Positions 47,484 to 56,313 are shown, counted from the stretch's first letter. The stretch: 64,000 nt of DNA from Gloeomargarita lithophora Alchichica-D10 (GCF_001870225.1 NZ_CP017675.1:1111756-1175755); one strand, 5' to 3'. A program made the numbers and translations. The notes: a model not told the origin generated them from the letters alone.

Positions 47484-48476
47484 CTACTTTTTCTGGCATA
47501 ATACCAGCGCAAACCAGCCCCGTTCATCCTGCCACACCCGTTGTACCGGCAGACCACAATGGTTTAATTGCTTAGTTAATAACCTAATATCAAATTTACG
47601 GGAAATTTCCGTGCGGATGGTTTCCTGAGCCATTAAAATTACTTCTAAGCCCAGATCAAATAACTTAATAGCTTGATTTTCTAAACTAATTAAGTGCATT
47701 TCAATTTGATTTAATTCTTGATTGTAAAATGCCCAATGTTGAAAATTTTCTGGGTTAAAATTCCCGTTAAATTTATGGTTCAAATGATGTAATATATTAA
47801 GATTAAATTCTGCGGTTATGCGCTGATTGTCGTTGTAAGCTGAGCTTAGGATATTAACATCTTTTTGTAAATCTACTCCCAAAAGAAAATAGTCCCCCGG
47901 TGTTAGATTTTGCTGAATTTGTTGTAAAAAAATGGCTTCTTCCTGGGGCGATAAATTGCCGATGGTACTGCCGAGAAAAATCAATAACCGCTGTTGAAAC
48001 GCTGGGGGCAAGTGGTGCAAAGCAATTTCATAAACCCCCGCCAGGGCATGGATGGACAACTGGGGATAATCGGCCAGTAAATCCAAGGCTGTCGCCTGCA
48101 ACATAGTGGTACTGACATCAATCGGAATATAGGTGAATTTCCCCTGCAATTGCGTATAAGCATCGAGTAGGATTCTGGTTTTGCGAGAACTGCCACTCCC
48201 CAATTCTACCAGGTCACAATTCCCAGTTAAATCCGCAATTTCCTGGGCATATTTGGCTAAAATTCCCTGCTCGGTACGGGTGGGATAATACTCCGGCAAA
48301 CCACAAATTTGCTCGAATAATTCCGAACCCCGCTGGTCATAAAAATAATAACTGGGTAAGGTTTTGGGATCATGGCTCAACCCCCTGACCACATCCAGGC
48401 CGGAATCATGGACTTTTGTTTGTATATTATCACAACAATAGCGACTGATTTTTTGGTCGCATAAGTCATATTCCAT
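47484..48476 (-). CDS. egtD: L-histidine N-alpha-methyltransferase EgtD
   Basis: 330 residues. Trimethylates histidine to hercynine, the first step to ergothioneine. Blocks: LSHDPKTLPSYYFYDQRGSE, LFEQICGLPEYYPTRTEQGI, the SAM motif LVELGSGSSRKTRILLDAYT (about 88-107), YIPIDVSTTMLQ, LIFLGSTIGNLSP, GDYFLLGVDLQKDVN and the C-terminal REISRKFDIRLL-type helix. EgtB, the sulfoxide synthase partner, is not in the window, so the pathway is completed elsewhere or absent. It lies 41 bp after the CruA-like gene. Confidence 0.93.
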   Translation of the reverse strand: MEYDLCDQKISRYCCDNIQTKVHDSGLDVVRGLSHDPKTLPSYYFYDQRGSELFEQICGLPEYYPTRTEQGILAKYAQEIADLTGNCDLVELGSGSSRKTRILLDAYTQLQGKFTYIPIDVSTTMLQATALDLLADYPQLSIHALAGVYEIALHHLPPAFQQRLLIFLGSTIGNLSPQEEAIFLQQIQQNLTPGDYFLLGVDLQKDVNILSSAYNDNQRITAEFNLNILHHLNHKFNGNFNPENFQHWAFYNQELNQIEMHLISLENQAIKLFDLGLEVILMAQETIRTEISRKFDIRLLTKQLNHCGLPVQRVWQDERGWFALVLCQKK

Positions 48477-48517
48477 AGCAATTCCCCCCGATTTTTACCG
48501 TTAGCATAGCACGCCCG

Positions 48518-50521
48518 TCACGGGGTCACCGACAACCGGCGCTCCACCCGTGGCCGCCCCACCCCATAGCCCAGGTGATAACTGCGCGCCAATAATCCCA
48601 GCCACAGCCCCGGCGCATGACGTTCCAACCAGGGTTGCCACTGGCGCAGTAACCCCGGCCACCAGGGGAGCAAAACCGCACTCACCAATGCTTCCCAGGT
48701 GAAGACAATGTAACTCCATAGCCACCGCAGAACTTCCCCCCATCCCGTCAAGGGCAGAATCCAGAGCAGAATCGCTGGGTTTGTCCAGGCGGCTTTGAGT
48801 GCCATGCGGGTAAATTCCCCCCAACCGCTCCGGTCTTTGATAAACCGCTCCGCCACCGCCGGGTCGGTGCTTGCCAACAGGCCAAAAAACGTATTGAGAA
48901 TGGCATTAATTTGCGCCGGGGGCAGTTGTTTCCCCGTCGGCACCATCATCCCCTTGGAAAAGAGCCAGGTCACCGCACTATTCCCCTGGTAGGCACGGAT
49001 GGCATTCAGGTGGTCGGCATTCAGTAAATCATGGCGCAAGGCCGTGTCCAATAAATCCGTCAACCGGGGCAAATTCCGCACCAGAGAACCAAACCCCGTG
49101 AACACCAAAGGGGATTGCAAAGCGGCGGCATCCCCAATACTGACCACCCGATCCCACGCCACCTTTCGTTCCGCAAATGTACTGCTAAAATGCCCCGGAA
49201 TATAGCCAAAGGTCGCCTTCACCCACTGTAATTTTTCTAAATCACAGCGGCGGTACTCCGGGAAAATGTGAAAGAAGTCTTCATAAAGCTCTAATAATGA
49301 GCCGGGATTTGCGGGGCAGGGCTGGTGATAATGAAATAAATACACCGTCAGTTCACCATTCCCAGCCGGAAAAAGCTCCCAAATCAACTGCCGCCCGCGG
49401 GAAATATCCCCATGACTGTGCAGGACATCCCCATAGCGGTGATCCCACACCTGCGGGTCTAACCCCTTGAATACCGCCCCCACCGTCGGGCAAACACTAT
49501 CAAACGCCCGCCCCCCGTTCAACTGCCAAGCAATTGGGGAAGCCGTCCCCATCGCATCTACCAAAAGCCGCCCCGTTACCTGCTTGAGCGCACCCGTGCG
49601 TAAGCACTTTATCTGAATACTGACTGCACTTTGACCTACATTTGCCTGGAGAAATTCACATTCATCCCAAATTTCACCCCCCGCTTGTTGAAGTTTTTGT
49701 CCGGCTAAGGTAAGTAATTTGTTCGTATCCAGGGCAATATTCAGTACCCTGGGGGTATGCAACACCGCCGCCCGCAATTTTTCCGGCACCTCCGGCCAAT
49801 AAAACTGATGAAACCCGTCCTCGTATTCAGAGGCAATGAGCCGTTCCACCTCGGCACTGGTGAATAAATTCAGGTCAATCAGGGTTTGCAATTCCGAGCG
49901 GGAGATATTCCATTCCCGGTTCATGCGACCAAAGGGCAGTCGTTCCAAAAGCAGTACCCGATACCCCAAGCGTGCCATGACGGCGGCATGGATCACCCCC
50001 AATGCTCCGCCCACATAAATGAGATCGTATTCTAACTTTGTACTAACTTCCGCAGAAAAAAGTACTGAATTGATCTGGGAATTGGTAACGCCATTGCGCC
50101 AGCGTTGCTCCCACCAATAGACCCGTTTCAGGTCATACTCGCCGTTAGGAATCCTTTGAAAAAAATGCGCCGTCGCCGGATAATGGGGTGCCAGGGCTGA
50201 AAAAATCGTCTGCTGGCTGAAATCAATCACCGGCAATTCCGGGGACTGGGATGGGAACTCCTGCGCCAAGTCCGCCGTCAACTGCCGCAACCAAGTCTGC
50301 TCCCCTGTTCCCGGTCGCCAACGAAACACCTTGAGATAGGTCGTCCGTTGCAGTTCCCAGGTCACCACCGTCCATTCCCCGCTCCCCTGCTGGAGGTGCA
50401 AACCCGTGGGTAGAGGGTTCACGGTCAAGCCGGGGGCAGTCCACTCCTGCAACCACGCCCGCACCCGCCCCAACGCCGGGGTGGGAATCTCCCGATACAA
50501 AAGCTCCTGCATCACGTTCAT
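48518..50521 (-). CDS. CruA/CruP-type lycopene cyclase-like flavoprotein
   Basis: 667 residues. FAD-binding dinucleotide fold begins late (about 167), after a ~165-residue N-terminal region: YDLIYVGGALGVIHAAVMARLG, LLLERLPFGRMNREWNISRS, GRLLVDAMGTASPIAWQL and SIGDAAALQSPLVFTGFG (C-terminal FAD contact). The C-terminal ~80 residues carry hydrophobic segments. CruA converts lycopene to monocyclic or bicyclic carotenes and CruP is a related paralogue; I cannot tell which. Start ATG 50521 is supported by conserved reading but no strong RBS. Confidence 0.78.
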   Translation of the reverse strand: MNVMQELLYREIPTPALGRVRAWLQEWTAPGLTVNPLPTGLHLQQGSGEWTVVTWELQRTTYLKVFRWRPGTGEQTWLRQLTADLAQEFPSQSPELPVIDFSQQTIFSALAPHYPATAHFFQRIPNGEYDLKRVYWWEQRWRNGVTNSQINSVLFSAEVSTKLEYDLIYVGGALGVIHAAVMARLGYRVLLLERLPFGRMNREWNISRSELQTLIDLNLFTSAEVERLIASEYEDGFHQFYWPEVPEKLRAAVLHTPRVLNIALDTNKLLTLAGQKLQQAGGEIWDECEFLQANVGQSAVSIQIKCLRTGALKQVTGRLLVDAMGTASPIAWQLNGGRAFDSVCPTVGAVFKGLDPQVWDHRYGDVLHSHGDISRGRQLIWELFPAGNGELTVYLFHYHQPCPANPGSLLELYEDFFHIFPEYRRCDLEKLQWVKATFGYIPGHFSSTFAERKVAWDRVVSIGDAAALQSPLVFTGFGSLVRNLPRLTDLLDTALRHDLLNADHLNAIRAYQGNSAVTWLFSKGMMVPTGKQLPPAQINAILNTFFGLLASTDPAVAERFIKDRSGWGEFTRMALKAAWTNPAILLWILPLTGWGEVLRWLWSYIVFTWEALVSAVLLPWWPGLLRQWQPWLERHAPGLWLGLLARSYHLGYGVGRPRVERRLSVTP

Positions 50522-50630
50522 CTCCCCTCAAATTTTGTTACATTATGAGAAGCATCCTTAAAAAAGTTTACAAGTTTCTCATAATTTTTTGGAACCTGTT
50601 TACGCTGTTACTTACTGATTGTGGATCGTT

Positions 50631-50891
50631 ATGGTACCGCCGATTCCCCAGACCCCGGAAGAATTTCAAGCCCTACGGCACCAGCCCCCCAGTGCCGACC
50701 GGATTGCCGTGACCATTGCCGGGGTCGTGCGCTTGGGTCAGGCGGCGGGACAGTCTTTGGCGGAATTGCAGGCGCAAATTTTGGCTGAGGATGGGCTATT
50801 GGAACCGGCCACCCGTTCCTGGCTCAGTCAGTTGATTGCCCAGGCGTGGGAACTGACTCCCCCAGAAGCACCTGCGTCGTGCAGTGGGTAA
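50631..50891 (+). CDS. Small conserved cyanobacterial hypothetical protein
   Basis: 86 residues from ATG 50631 (MVPPIPQTPEEFQALRHQPP). Pro/Gln/Ala-rich with a central amphipathic helix (IAVTIAGVVRLGQAAGQSLA, about 28-47) and LAEDGLLEPATRSWLSQLIA. I do not recognise a domain. Its 3' end overlaps the convergent inositol phosphatase gene by 68 bp. It is in an own-promoter position after a divergent region with cruA-like. Low-complexity shadow of the opposite gene cannot fully be excluded for its last 20 codons. Confidence 0.55.
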   Translation: MVPPIPQTPEEFQALRHQPPSADRIAVTIAGVVRLGQAAGQSLAELQAQILAEDGLLEPATRSWLSQLIAQAWELTPPEAPASCSG

Positions 50892-51684
50892 GGGCTTGGC
50901 TCAAGGCGGCGTGAATCCAGCCATTGGTCGCCAATAACCGCCCGGCAAACACATCTACTGCGTTGCCATCGTAGGCCGTGACCAGGCCGCCCGCTTCCCG
51001 CACCAGCACCACCCCGGCGGCAATATCCCAAGGGGACAAACCCCGTTCCCAGTAGCCATCCAACCGCCCCCAGGCCACATAGGCCAAATCCATGGAGGCC
51101 GACCCTCCCCGGCGCACCCCCTGACAGCGGTGGGTAAGGTGGCAAAATTCGGCGTAGTTATTATCCACCGTTTCCCGGCGGTCGTAGGCAAAGCCCGTGA
51201 CCAGCAAACTGCGCTCCAGGGTTTCCGTGTGGGACACCTGGATGGGTTGGCGGTTACACGTTGCTCCCATCCCCTGGGCGGCGCGAAACAGGTCTTGGTG
51301 TAAGGGGTCAAACACCACCCCCACCACCGGCTGTCCCTGGAACAACAACCCGATGGACACGCTGTAAAAAGGGTACTGGTGGGCAAAATTTGTGGTGCCA
51401 TCCAGGGGGTCAACCGCCCAGAGAAATTCCTGGCGTTGGGATTGCTGTTGCCAACCGGATTCTTCGGCCAGGATGCTGTGGTGGGGGAAATGTCGTTGCA
51501 GGACGCTCAAAACGGCGGTTTCAGCGGCCCGGTCGGCGGCGGTGACCAAATCCCCACTGCGGCCTTTTTCCTCCACTTCCGCCAACTTCCCCCAATAACT
51601 TTGCAGGACGGCTCCCCCCGCCCCGGCGGCCTCGGTGGCAATATCCAGATAAATGGCGAGGTCATTAATGGGAATGCTTTCCAT
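50824..51684 (-). CDS. Inositol monophosphatase family protein
   Basis: 286 residues. Mg2+/Li+-sensitive phosphatase fold: EKGRSGDLVTAADRAAETAV, HSILAEESGWQ (metal-binding Glu), the signature WAVDPLDGTTNFAHQYPFYS (about 90-109), and C-terminal GLSPWDIAAGVVLVREAGG (metal Asp). Substrates in the family include inositol-1-phosphate, histidinol-phosphate and PAP; not resolvable here. It converges on the small hypothetical gene. Confidence 0.9.
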   Translation of the reverse strand: MESIPINDLAIYLDIATEAAGAGGAVLQSYWGKLAEVEEKGRSGDLVTAADRAAETAVLSVLQRHFPHHSILAEESGWQQQSQRQEFLWAVDPLDGTTNFAHQYPFYSVSIGLLFQGQPVVGVVFDPLHQDLFRAAQGMGATCNRQPIQVSHTETLERSLLVTGFAYDRRETVDNNYAEFCHLTHRCQGVRRGGSASMDLAYVAWGRLDGYWERGLSPWDIAAGVVLVREAGGLVTAYDGNAVDVFAGRLLATNGWIHAALSQALTHCTTQVLLGESVPTPGQSTD

Positions 51685-51870
51685 AGAGCCATAGCGGTTT
51701 TTTTCACTATACCGGCCAGGGGCTAATTTTTAAGCATATTTTTCTAAATGTGGGGAAAATGATCGAGTAGAATATAAATCGTAAATTTAACCCATGCTTT
51801 GAGGATGATCATCGGTTATTAACCTAGTTCTTTAGGAACTGGGAGATTTAATTCCATCATCGCTGGGTTT

Positions 51871-52623
51871 ATGGGAGCAGTAAACACGTTGGAAAACCGC
51901 AAAGAACGGATTTTAGTTGTTGACGACGAAGCCAGCATTCGGCGGATTCTGGAAACCCGTTTGTCCATGATCGGCTATGAGGTGGTGACCGCGGCGGATG
52001 GGGAGGAGGCACTCACCGTATTTAAGCGAGAGCATCCCCATCTGGTGGTTTTGGACGTGATGATGCCCAAGCTGGATGGCTATGGGGTGTGTCAGGAACT
52101 GCGAAAAGAATCGGATGTGCCGATTATCCTGCTGACGGCCTTGGGGGATGTGGCGGATCGGATTACGGGTTTGGAGTTGGGGGCAGATGATTATGTCGTC
52201 AAGCCTTTTTCCCCTAAAGAACTAGAAGCCCGCATCCGTTCGGTTCTGCGGCGGGTGGACAAAAATGGGGGTTCTAGCACCATTCCCAGTTCGGGGGTAA
52301 TTACTATCAATAACATCAAAATTGATACGAATAAGCGGCAGGTGTATAAAAACAATGAACGCATTCGGTTGACGGGGATGGAATTTAGTTTGTTGGAGTT
52401 GTTGGTGGGGCGTTCGGGGGAGCCGTTTTCCCGCACGGACATTTTGCAGGAAGTATGGGGTTATACCCCGGAACGGCACGTGGATACGCGGGTGGTGGAT
52501 GTGCATATTTCCCGCCTGCGGGCGAAACTGGAAGATGACCCCAGCAACCCGGATTTGATCCTGACCGCCCGGGGGACAGGTTATCTGTTTCAGCGCATTA
52601 CGGATGTGAATAAACCGGATTAA
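51871..52623 (+). CDS. rpaB: OmpR-family response regulator RpaB (Ycf27-like)
   Basis: 250 residues. Receiver domain with acidic pair and phosphoacceptor Asp: RILVVDDEASIRRIL (about 12-26), VVLDVMMPKLDGYGVCQEL (about 57-75), ILLTALGDVADRITGLELG and VVKPFSPKELEARIR. Winged-helix DNA-binding domain follows: LTGMEFSLLELLVGRSGEPF, RTDILQEVWGYTPERHVDTR, VDVHISRLRAKLEDDPSNPD. RpaB acts with histidine kinase NblS on high-light and photosystem genes through HLR1 sites. Kinase not adjacent. The leader (51685-51870) contains the palindrome AGTTCTTTAGGAACT (about 51826-51840), a possible operator or attenuator. Confidence 0.93.
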   Translation: MGAVNTLENRKERILVVDDEASIRRILETRLSMIGYEVVTAADGEEALTVFKREHPHLVVLDVMMPKLDGYGVCQELRKESDVPIILLTALGDVADRITGLELGADDYVVKPFSPKELEARIRSVLRRVDKNGGSSTIPSSGVITINNIKIDTNKRQVYKNNERIRLTGMEFSLLELLVGRSGEPFSRTDILQEVWGYTPERHVDTRVVDVHISRLRAKLEDDPSNPDLILTARGTGYLFQRITDVNKPD

Positions 52624-52702
52624 AATCACGGCACAATTCCTGTGCCAATCTATCCCTTGGTTATGCAGGTGATGTACGTTTTAATGAACGAGTTTTTCCC
52701 AT

Positions 52703-52798
52703 CGAGGACACTGCTAAAAATAGGTGGCAGGGCACCGACCATGTGCTTGGTTTTGTTGAATATTTGTTCGCTAATCCGGTGGGATTGCCATAGACGTA
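52703..52798 (+). repeat. Chimeric family C/A-type repeat fragment
   Basis: Left end GAGGACACTGCTAAAAATAGGTGGCAGGGCAC is of family C type; right end GTGGGATTGCCATAGA is of the diverged family A type (compare 63950-63965). Core CTTGGTTTTGTTGAATATTTG links them. It lies in the leader before the Uma2 gene. Confidence 0.6.
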
Positions 52799-52844
52799 AT
52801 CCTGCAAATGTTAGGGATTTAAGGATTTTCTCGGAGCTACGATC

Positions 52845-53429
52845 ATGGTCTCAAGTTCTAGCCATGCCTACTTTTCCCCAGAAGAGTATATTGCCATCGA
52901 ACGCATGAGTCCCATCAAACATGATTATATTGCCGGTCAGATCGTGGCGATGGCTGGGGCGAGTAAAGTCCATGTCATCATCACCGGCAACCTCTCGTCC
53001 CTATTGATCAATCATTTGCGGGGAACCCACTGCCTAGCCTATGCCACTGATATGAAGGTACGCCTACCCAAATTGAATCATTTTTACTATCCCGATATAG
53101 CTGTCACCTGTGACGAGCGGGATCAACGTTCCGATGAGGACTTCATTCTCCATCCTAAACTGATCATTGAAGTCCTTTCGGATACGACTGAAGCTTTTGA
53201 CCGGGGAGATAAGTTTGCCAACTATAAGACAATTCCAGAATTGGAAGAATATATCTTAGTCCAACAAAAACAAGCCTTGGTAGAACAATTTCAACGTAAG
53301 TCGAATAACCTGTGGCTTCCCAAAATTTATGGGGCAGAAGATAGGGTTGAATTTGTCAGTATTGATTTTAGGGTAAAGACCGCTGCCCTTTACGAAAATG
53401 TCGATCAATTATTGGGCATCCCTATATAA
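52845..53429 (+). CDS. Uma2-family (DUF820) protein
   Basis: 194 residues from ATG 52845. AYFSPEEYIAIERMSPIKHD, YIAGQIVAMAGASKVHVIIT, KVRLPKLNHFYYPDIAVTCD (PD-D core, about 68-87), PKLIIEVLSDTTEAFDRGDK (E-x-V catalytic segment, about 103-122) and YILVQQKQALVEQFQRK. PD-(D/E)XK fold of the huge cyanobacterial Uma2 family. Follows a chimeric repeat and lies next to the tRNA scar, so possibly carried by a mobile segment. Confidence 0.88.
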   Translation: MVSSSSHAYFSPEEYIAIERMSPIKHDYIAGQIVAMAGASKVHVIITGNLSSLLINHLRGTHCLAYATDMKVRLPKLNHFYYPDIAVTCDERDQRSDEDFILHPKLIIEVLSDTTEAFDRGDKFANYKTIPELEEYILVQQKQALVEQFQRKSNNLWLPKIYGAEDRVEFVSIDFRVKTAALYENVDQLLGIPI

Positions 53430-53495
53430 TTCTCAATGACAGAAAATCATCTCGCTTATGCAGCAATGCCACTTACCCTAATTTGGAACCCAGGA

Positions 53496-53550
53496 AGCGG
53501 ACGAGGGGACTCGAACCCCTGAGGTTCAGCTTGGGAAGCTAATCGAAGCC
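53496..53550 (-). tRNA. 3' half of tRNA-Gly(CCC); attachment-site-like scar
   Basis: On the minus strand TTAGCTTCCCAAGCTGA forms an anticodon arm with anticodon CCC, followed by a 5-nt variable loop, a perfect TpsiC arm AGGGGTTCGAGTCCCCT and the acceptor strand CGTCCGCT. The expected D-arm and 5' acceptor are missing: the upstream sequence (GGAACTCAATAGGGATAGGC) does not pair. Thus only the 3' half is present. A duplicated tRNA 3' end is what tyrosine integrases leave at att sites. Intact gene not in the window. Confidence 0.62.
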
Positions 53551-53581
53551 TATCCCTATTGAGTTCCACGGTCAATGAATA

Positions 53582-53608
53582 AAATTTATACCCAATTTTA
53601 TACCCAGC
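53582..53608. repeat. Paired TTTATACCCA sites beside tRNA scar
   Basis: AATTTATACCCAATTTTATACCCAGC carries TTTATACCCA twice, spaced about 13 bp apart. Such short direct repeats beside an att core can be integrase arm-type sites; that reading is inference. Confidence 0.35.
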
Positions 53609-53673
53609 GACTAAATTTCCACCCCTCAACGGTTTGGTTGGGGGTTCATTCAGCTTGACTATTTAATACTCTA

Positions 53674-53775
53674 TAGCTAAACACGTAAAGGTTGACATAA
53701 TAACATGGGTCGCAGGGCACCGCCCCGCATTGGTTTTCCGAAATCTTGAGACGACAACCTTACTCTACTTAGCTA
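53674..53775 (-). mobile_element. Family B MITE (102 bp), identical to 46720 copy
   Basis: Ends TAGCTAAACACG and CTACTTAGCTA, flanked by TA (53672-53673, 53776-53777). Exact reverse complement of 46720-46821. Not within a recognisable gene. Confidence 0.93.
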
Positions 53776-54065
53776 TAGCTACAATTTCCCAATCAGTTCT
53801 AAGCCCGGTTTTGTACTGCATTGTACCCCGTCTAAAAGGACTGTCAGTTAGTCCTACGGACGTTGCTGAATCTGGGTATGATACTAAAAAAAAGCATAGG
53901 GAAAACTCCGCCCACACCAAAGGTTGAATTAATGACGCACGTAAACTTCATACCTTAAATCAGCAACGCCCAACTTCCCACTATTTTATAAGATGTCAAA
54001 TGGGTTTTGTACAACACAGCAGTCCGATCAGAGCTTTTACAAACGACAAATCTACCCTGCTCTTG
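53776..54065. other. Gene-free remnant region
   Basis: No convincing gene. At 53857-53886 GACGTTGCTGAATCTGGGTATGATACTA is the reverse complement of 47435-47462, right beside the IS630 relic end, so a short shared insertion-derived sequence recurs. Nothing else assignable. Confidence 0.55.
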
Positions 54066-54833
54066 CTAATCCTGTTGGTGGGCAAACTGATAAGCTCCGA
54101 TGGCCGCCAATACCATTGCCATCACCAGCAAAACCAGCGGCGCATACCAGGGAAATTCACCCCCCAAGGCACTCGCCCGCAAACCGATGCTGGCATAGGT
54201 CAACGGAATCAGATAAACCACCGCTTTTAGCAAATTAGGAACGGTGCTGGGGTCAAAAAATGTCCCCCCCAGAAATGACATCGGCACTATCAAAAAATTA
54301 TTATACAAACCCACGGTTTCCAAGGAGGTCACACTTAAGCCTACAATCACGCCCAAACCAGAGAATACCAAGCAATTCAACAGGACTAAAAACAGAAATA
54401 AAGGATTCAAAAAACCCCACCCATTGCCCGTAAAAATTACACTAATAATCATAATTGCTAAAGCAGTTAATAATCCCCGCACCACCCCCGCCATCACCTT
54501 TCCCAGGTACACCCCCAGGGGATGCACCGGTGCTAGGAGCAACTCTTCAAAGGTCTTAGTAAACAACCGGTCGCCACAGATCGAAAAGGTAGTGCCCGCA
54601 AAACTAATGATCATCGAAGACAAAGCCACCATCCCCGGCAAAATAAATTCCAGGTAGGATGCTCCAACCGGCGGTGCGGCCATAGAACTCCCCAACCCAA
54701 AGCCAAAGGCCAGGATATAAATCAAAGGCGAAACCAAACCGGCGGCAAACACCTGCGGCAAACGCACCCGCAAATCCAACCATTCCCCCCAGAAAACCGT
54801 CAGTCCATCCCCCCAAATCCGCATCAGGAGCAT
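54066..54833 (-). CDS. ABC-2 type transporter permease
   Basis: 255 residues with about six membrane segments. VRLPQVFAAGLVSPLIYILA, GASYLEFILPGMVALSSMII, FEELLLAPVHPLGVYLGKVM and FSGLGVIVGLSVTSLETVGL are ABC-2 (DrrB/NodJ-like) features. Exports drugs, lipids or polysaccharides with an ATPase that is not nearby. The ATG at 54833 lies 2 bp after the rpsA stop, so it is co-transcribed or read-through with rpsA. Confidence 0.86.
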   Translation of the reverse strand: MLLMRIWGDGLTVFWGEWLDLRVRLPQVFAAGLVSPLIYILAFGFGLGSSMAAPPVGASYLEFILPGMVALSSMIISFAGTTFSICGDRLFTKTFEELLLAPVHPLGVYLGKVMAGVVRGLLTALAIMIISVIFTGNGWGFLNPLFLFLVLLNCLVFSGLGVIVGLSVTSLETVGLYNNFLIVPMSFLGGTFFDPSTVPNLLKAVVYLIPLTYASIGLRASALGGEFPWYAPLVLLVMAMVLAAIGAYQFAHQQD

Positions 54834-54835
54834 AA

Positions 54836-55903
54836 CTAGACGGTGGCAGGAGCCAACTCCTCCTCCGTGGCCGCAACCACTTCTGCCTCTTCAATAACTT
54901 CCGTCCCCTCGGCCACCTCCTCTGCCCCTTCCGTCTCTTCCGTTAAACCCGCTAGCTTAGCGGCCTGTTTCTCCCGCCAGCGTTGCGCCATTTCCTGGGC
55001 TTTCTCAAACACCAAGCCCCGATCCCGCACCATATCCCCCGGCTCCGGCTCCAACTGCTTCGTGGACAGAGAAATCCGCCCCCGGTCCGCATCCAGGTCA
55101 ATGATCATCACCTTCAACTCATCCCCGACCGAGAAGACATTGTGGGGCGTTTCAATGTGGTCGTGGGAAATTTCCGAAATGTGGAGCAGGCCACTCACCC
55201 CGCCAATATCAATAAAGGCACCGTAGGGCTTGATCCCCCGCACCGTACCAATAACCACCTCGCCGGTTTCCAGTTTGTTCATCTGCCGTTCCACCAGCGC
55301 CCGACGATGGCTCAACACCAGACGATTGCGCTCCTCATCCACCTCCAAAAACTTCAAAGGCAACTCCTGCCCCATCAAATCCTCCTTGGCATGGCGGGTA
55401 CTGATATGGGAACCGGGAATAAACCCCCGCAGACCCTCGATCCGCACCAACGCCCCCCCCCGGTTGATGGCAAACACCACCGCCCGCACCGTCGCATCTT
55501 CCTTTTGCAACTGGCGCACCCGCTCCCAGGAGCGCATATACTCAATCCGCCGGATCGAGAGGGTCAACTGCCCTTCTTCGTTCTCCTCCGACAGGATAAA
55601 AAATTCCCGCATCTCGTCCGCTTGCAGAATTTCCTCCGGGTTATCCACCCGATTGATGGACATCTCCTGCAAAGGAATAAAAGCCGCCGTCTTCGCCCCA
55701 ATATCAATCAAAGCTCCCTTAGGTTCCAGGGCAAACACCGTTCCCGGCACCACATCCCCCGGACTGAACCGGTAATCATACCGATCCAACAAGGCCGCAA
55801 ACTCTTCGTGGGTAAAGCCCACACCCGCTTTCTGTTGACTACCCAAGGGGATTGAACCTCCTAAAACTTTGCTGGATGGAACCAAATCAATAGGGACAGA
55901 CAA
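54836..55903 (-). CDS. rpsA: 30S ribosomal protein S1
   Basis: 355 residues, the three-to-four S1-domain cyanobacterial form (E. coli S1 has six). S1 motifs: PGDVVPGTVFALEPKGALID (about 48-67), VRAVVFAINRGGALVRIEGL (about 137-156), VIGTVRGIKPYGAFIDIGGV (about 215-234; most canonical), plus an acidic tail (ETEGAEEVAEGTEVIEEAE). Unfolds mRNA at the 30S subunit. Divergent from rnpB; the intergenic gap is 54 bp. Confidence 0.95.
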   Translation of the reverse strand: MSVPIDLVPSSKVLGGSIPLGSQQKAGVGFTHEEFAALLDRYDYRFSPGDVVPGTVFALEPKGALIDIGAKTAAFIPLQEMSINRVDNPEEILQADEMREFFILSEENEEGQLTLSIRRIEYMRSWERVRQLQKEDATVRAVVFAINRGGALVRIEGLRGFIPGSHISTRHAKEDLMGQELPLKFLEVDEERNRLVLSHRRALVERQMNKLETGEVVIGTVRGIKPYGAFIDIGGVSGLLHISEISHDHIETPHNVFSVGDELKVMIIDLDADRGRISLSTKQLEPEPGDMVRDRGLVFEKAQEMAQRWREKQAAKLAGLTEETEGAEEVAEGTEVIEEAEVVAATEEELAPATV

Positions 55904-55957
55904 CGATTATATCCCATTCTCCCCGCTTATGCCAAATCCTTTGTTAAAATCAGAGCT

Positions 55958-56313
55958 GGGAGAGTAGGTGCGGCGATTGCGGATGTTTTGCATCTGAGGA
56001 AAGTCCGGGCTCTCGAAAGACCAAAACCGCTGGGTAACCCCCAGGACAGGTGACTGTGCGGAAAGTGCCACAGAAACATACCGCCGATGGCTGGCAATTG
56101 TCAGTACAGGTAAGGGTGCAAGGGTGTGGTAAGAGCGCACCAGCAGTATCGAGAGGTACTGGCTCGGTAAACCCCGGTTGAGAGCAAGGTGGAGGGACAA
56201 GGGTTGGTCTTTTGCCCGTCCCGTGCCCAGGAACCGCTTGAGGTGGCGGGCAACCGTCATCCCAGATAGATAATCGCCCTCGAACAGAACCCGGCTTACG
56301 GCCTAGTCTCCCC
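55958..56313 (+). ncRNA. rnpB: RNase P RNA (type A)
   Basis: About 356 nt. Universally conserved elements in order: GAGGAAAGTCCGGGCTC near the 5' end (P4 5'), the P5-P15 parts, GGTAAGAGCGCACCAG, AGGTACTGGCTCGGTAAACC, AGATAGATAATCGCC and ACAGAACCCGGCTTACGGCC near the 3' end (P4 3'). The 5' GGGAGAGTAGGTG can pair with the 3' CCTAGTCTCCC (P1). Ribozyme that removes tRNA 5' leaders with the rnpA product (14185-14556). Ends are estimated from this pairing. Confidence 0.93.

Noticed and set aside
53496-53575. Complete tRNA gene
   Set aside because: The upstream half lacks a pairing 5' acceptor and D-arm, so only a 3' half can be supported.
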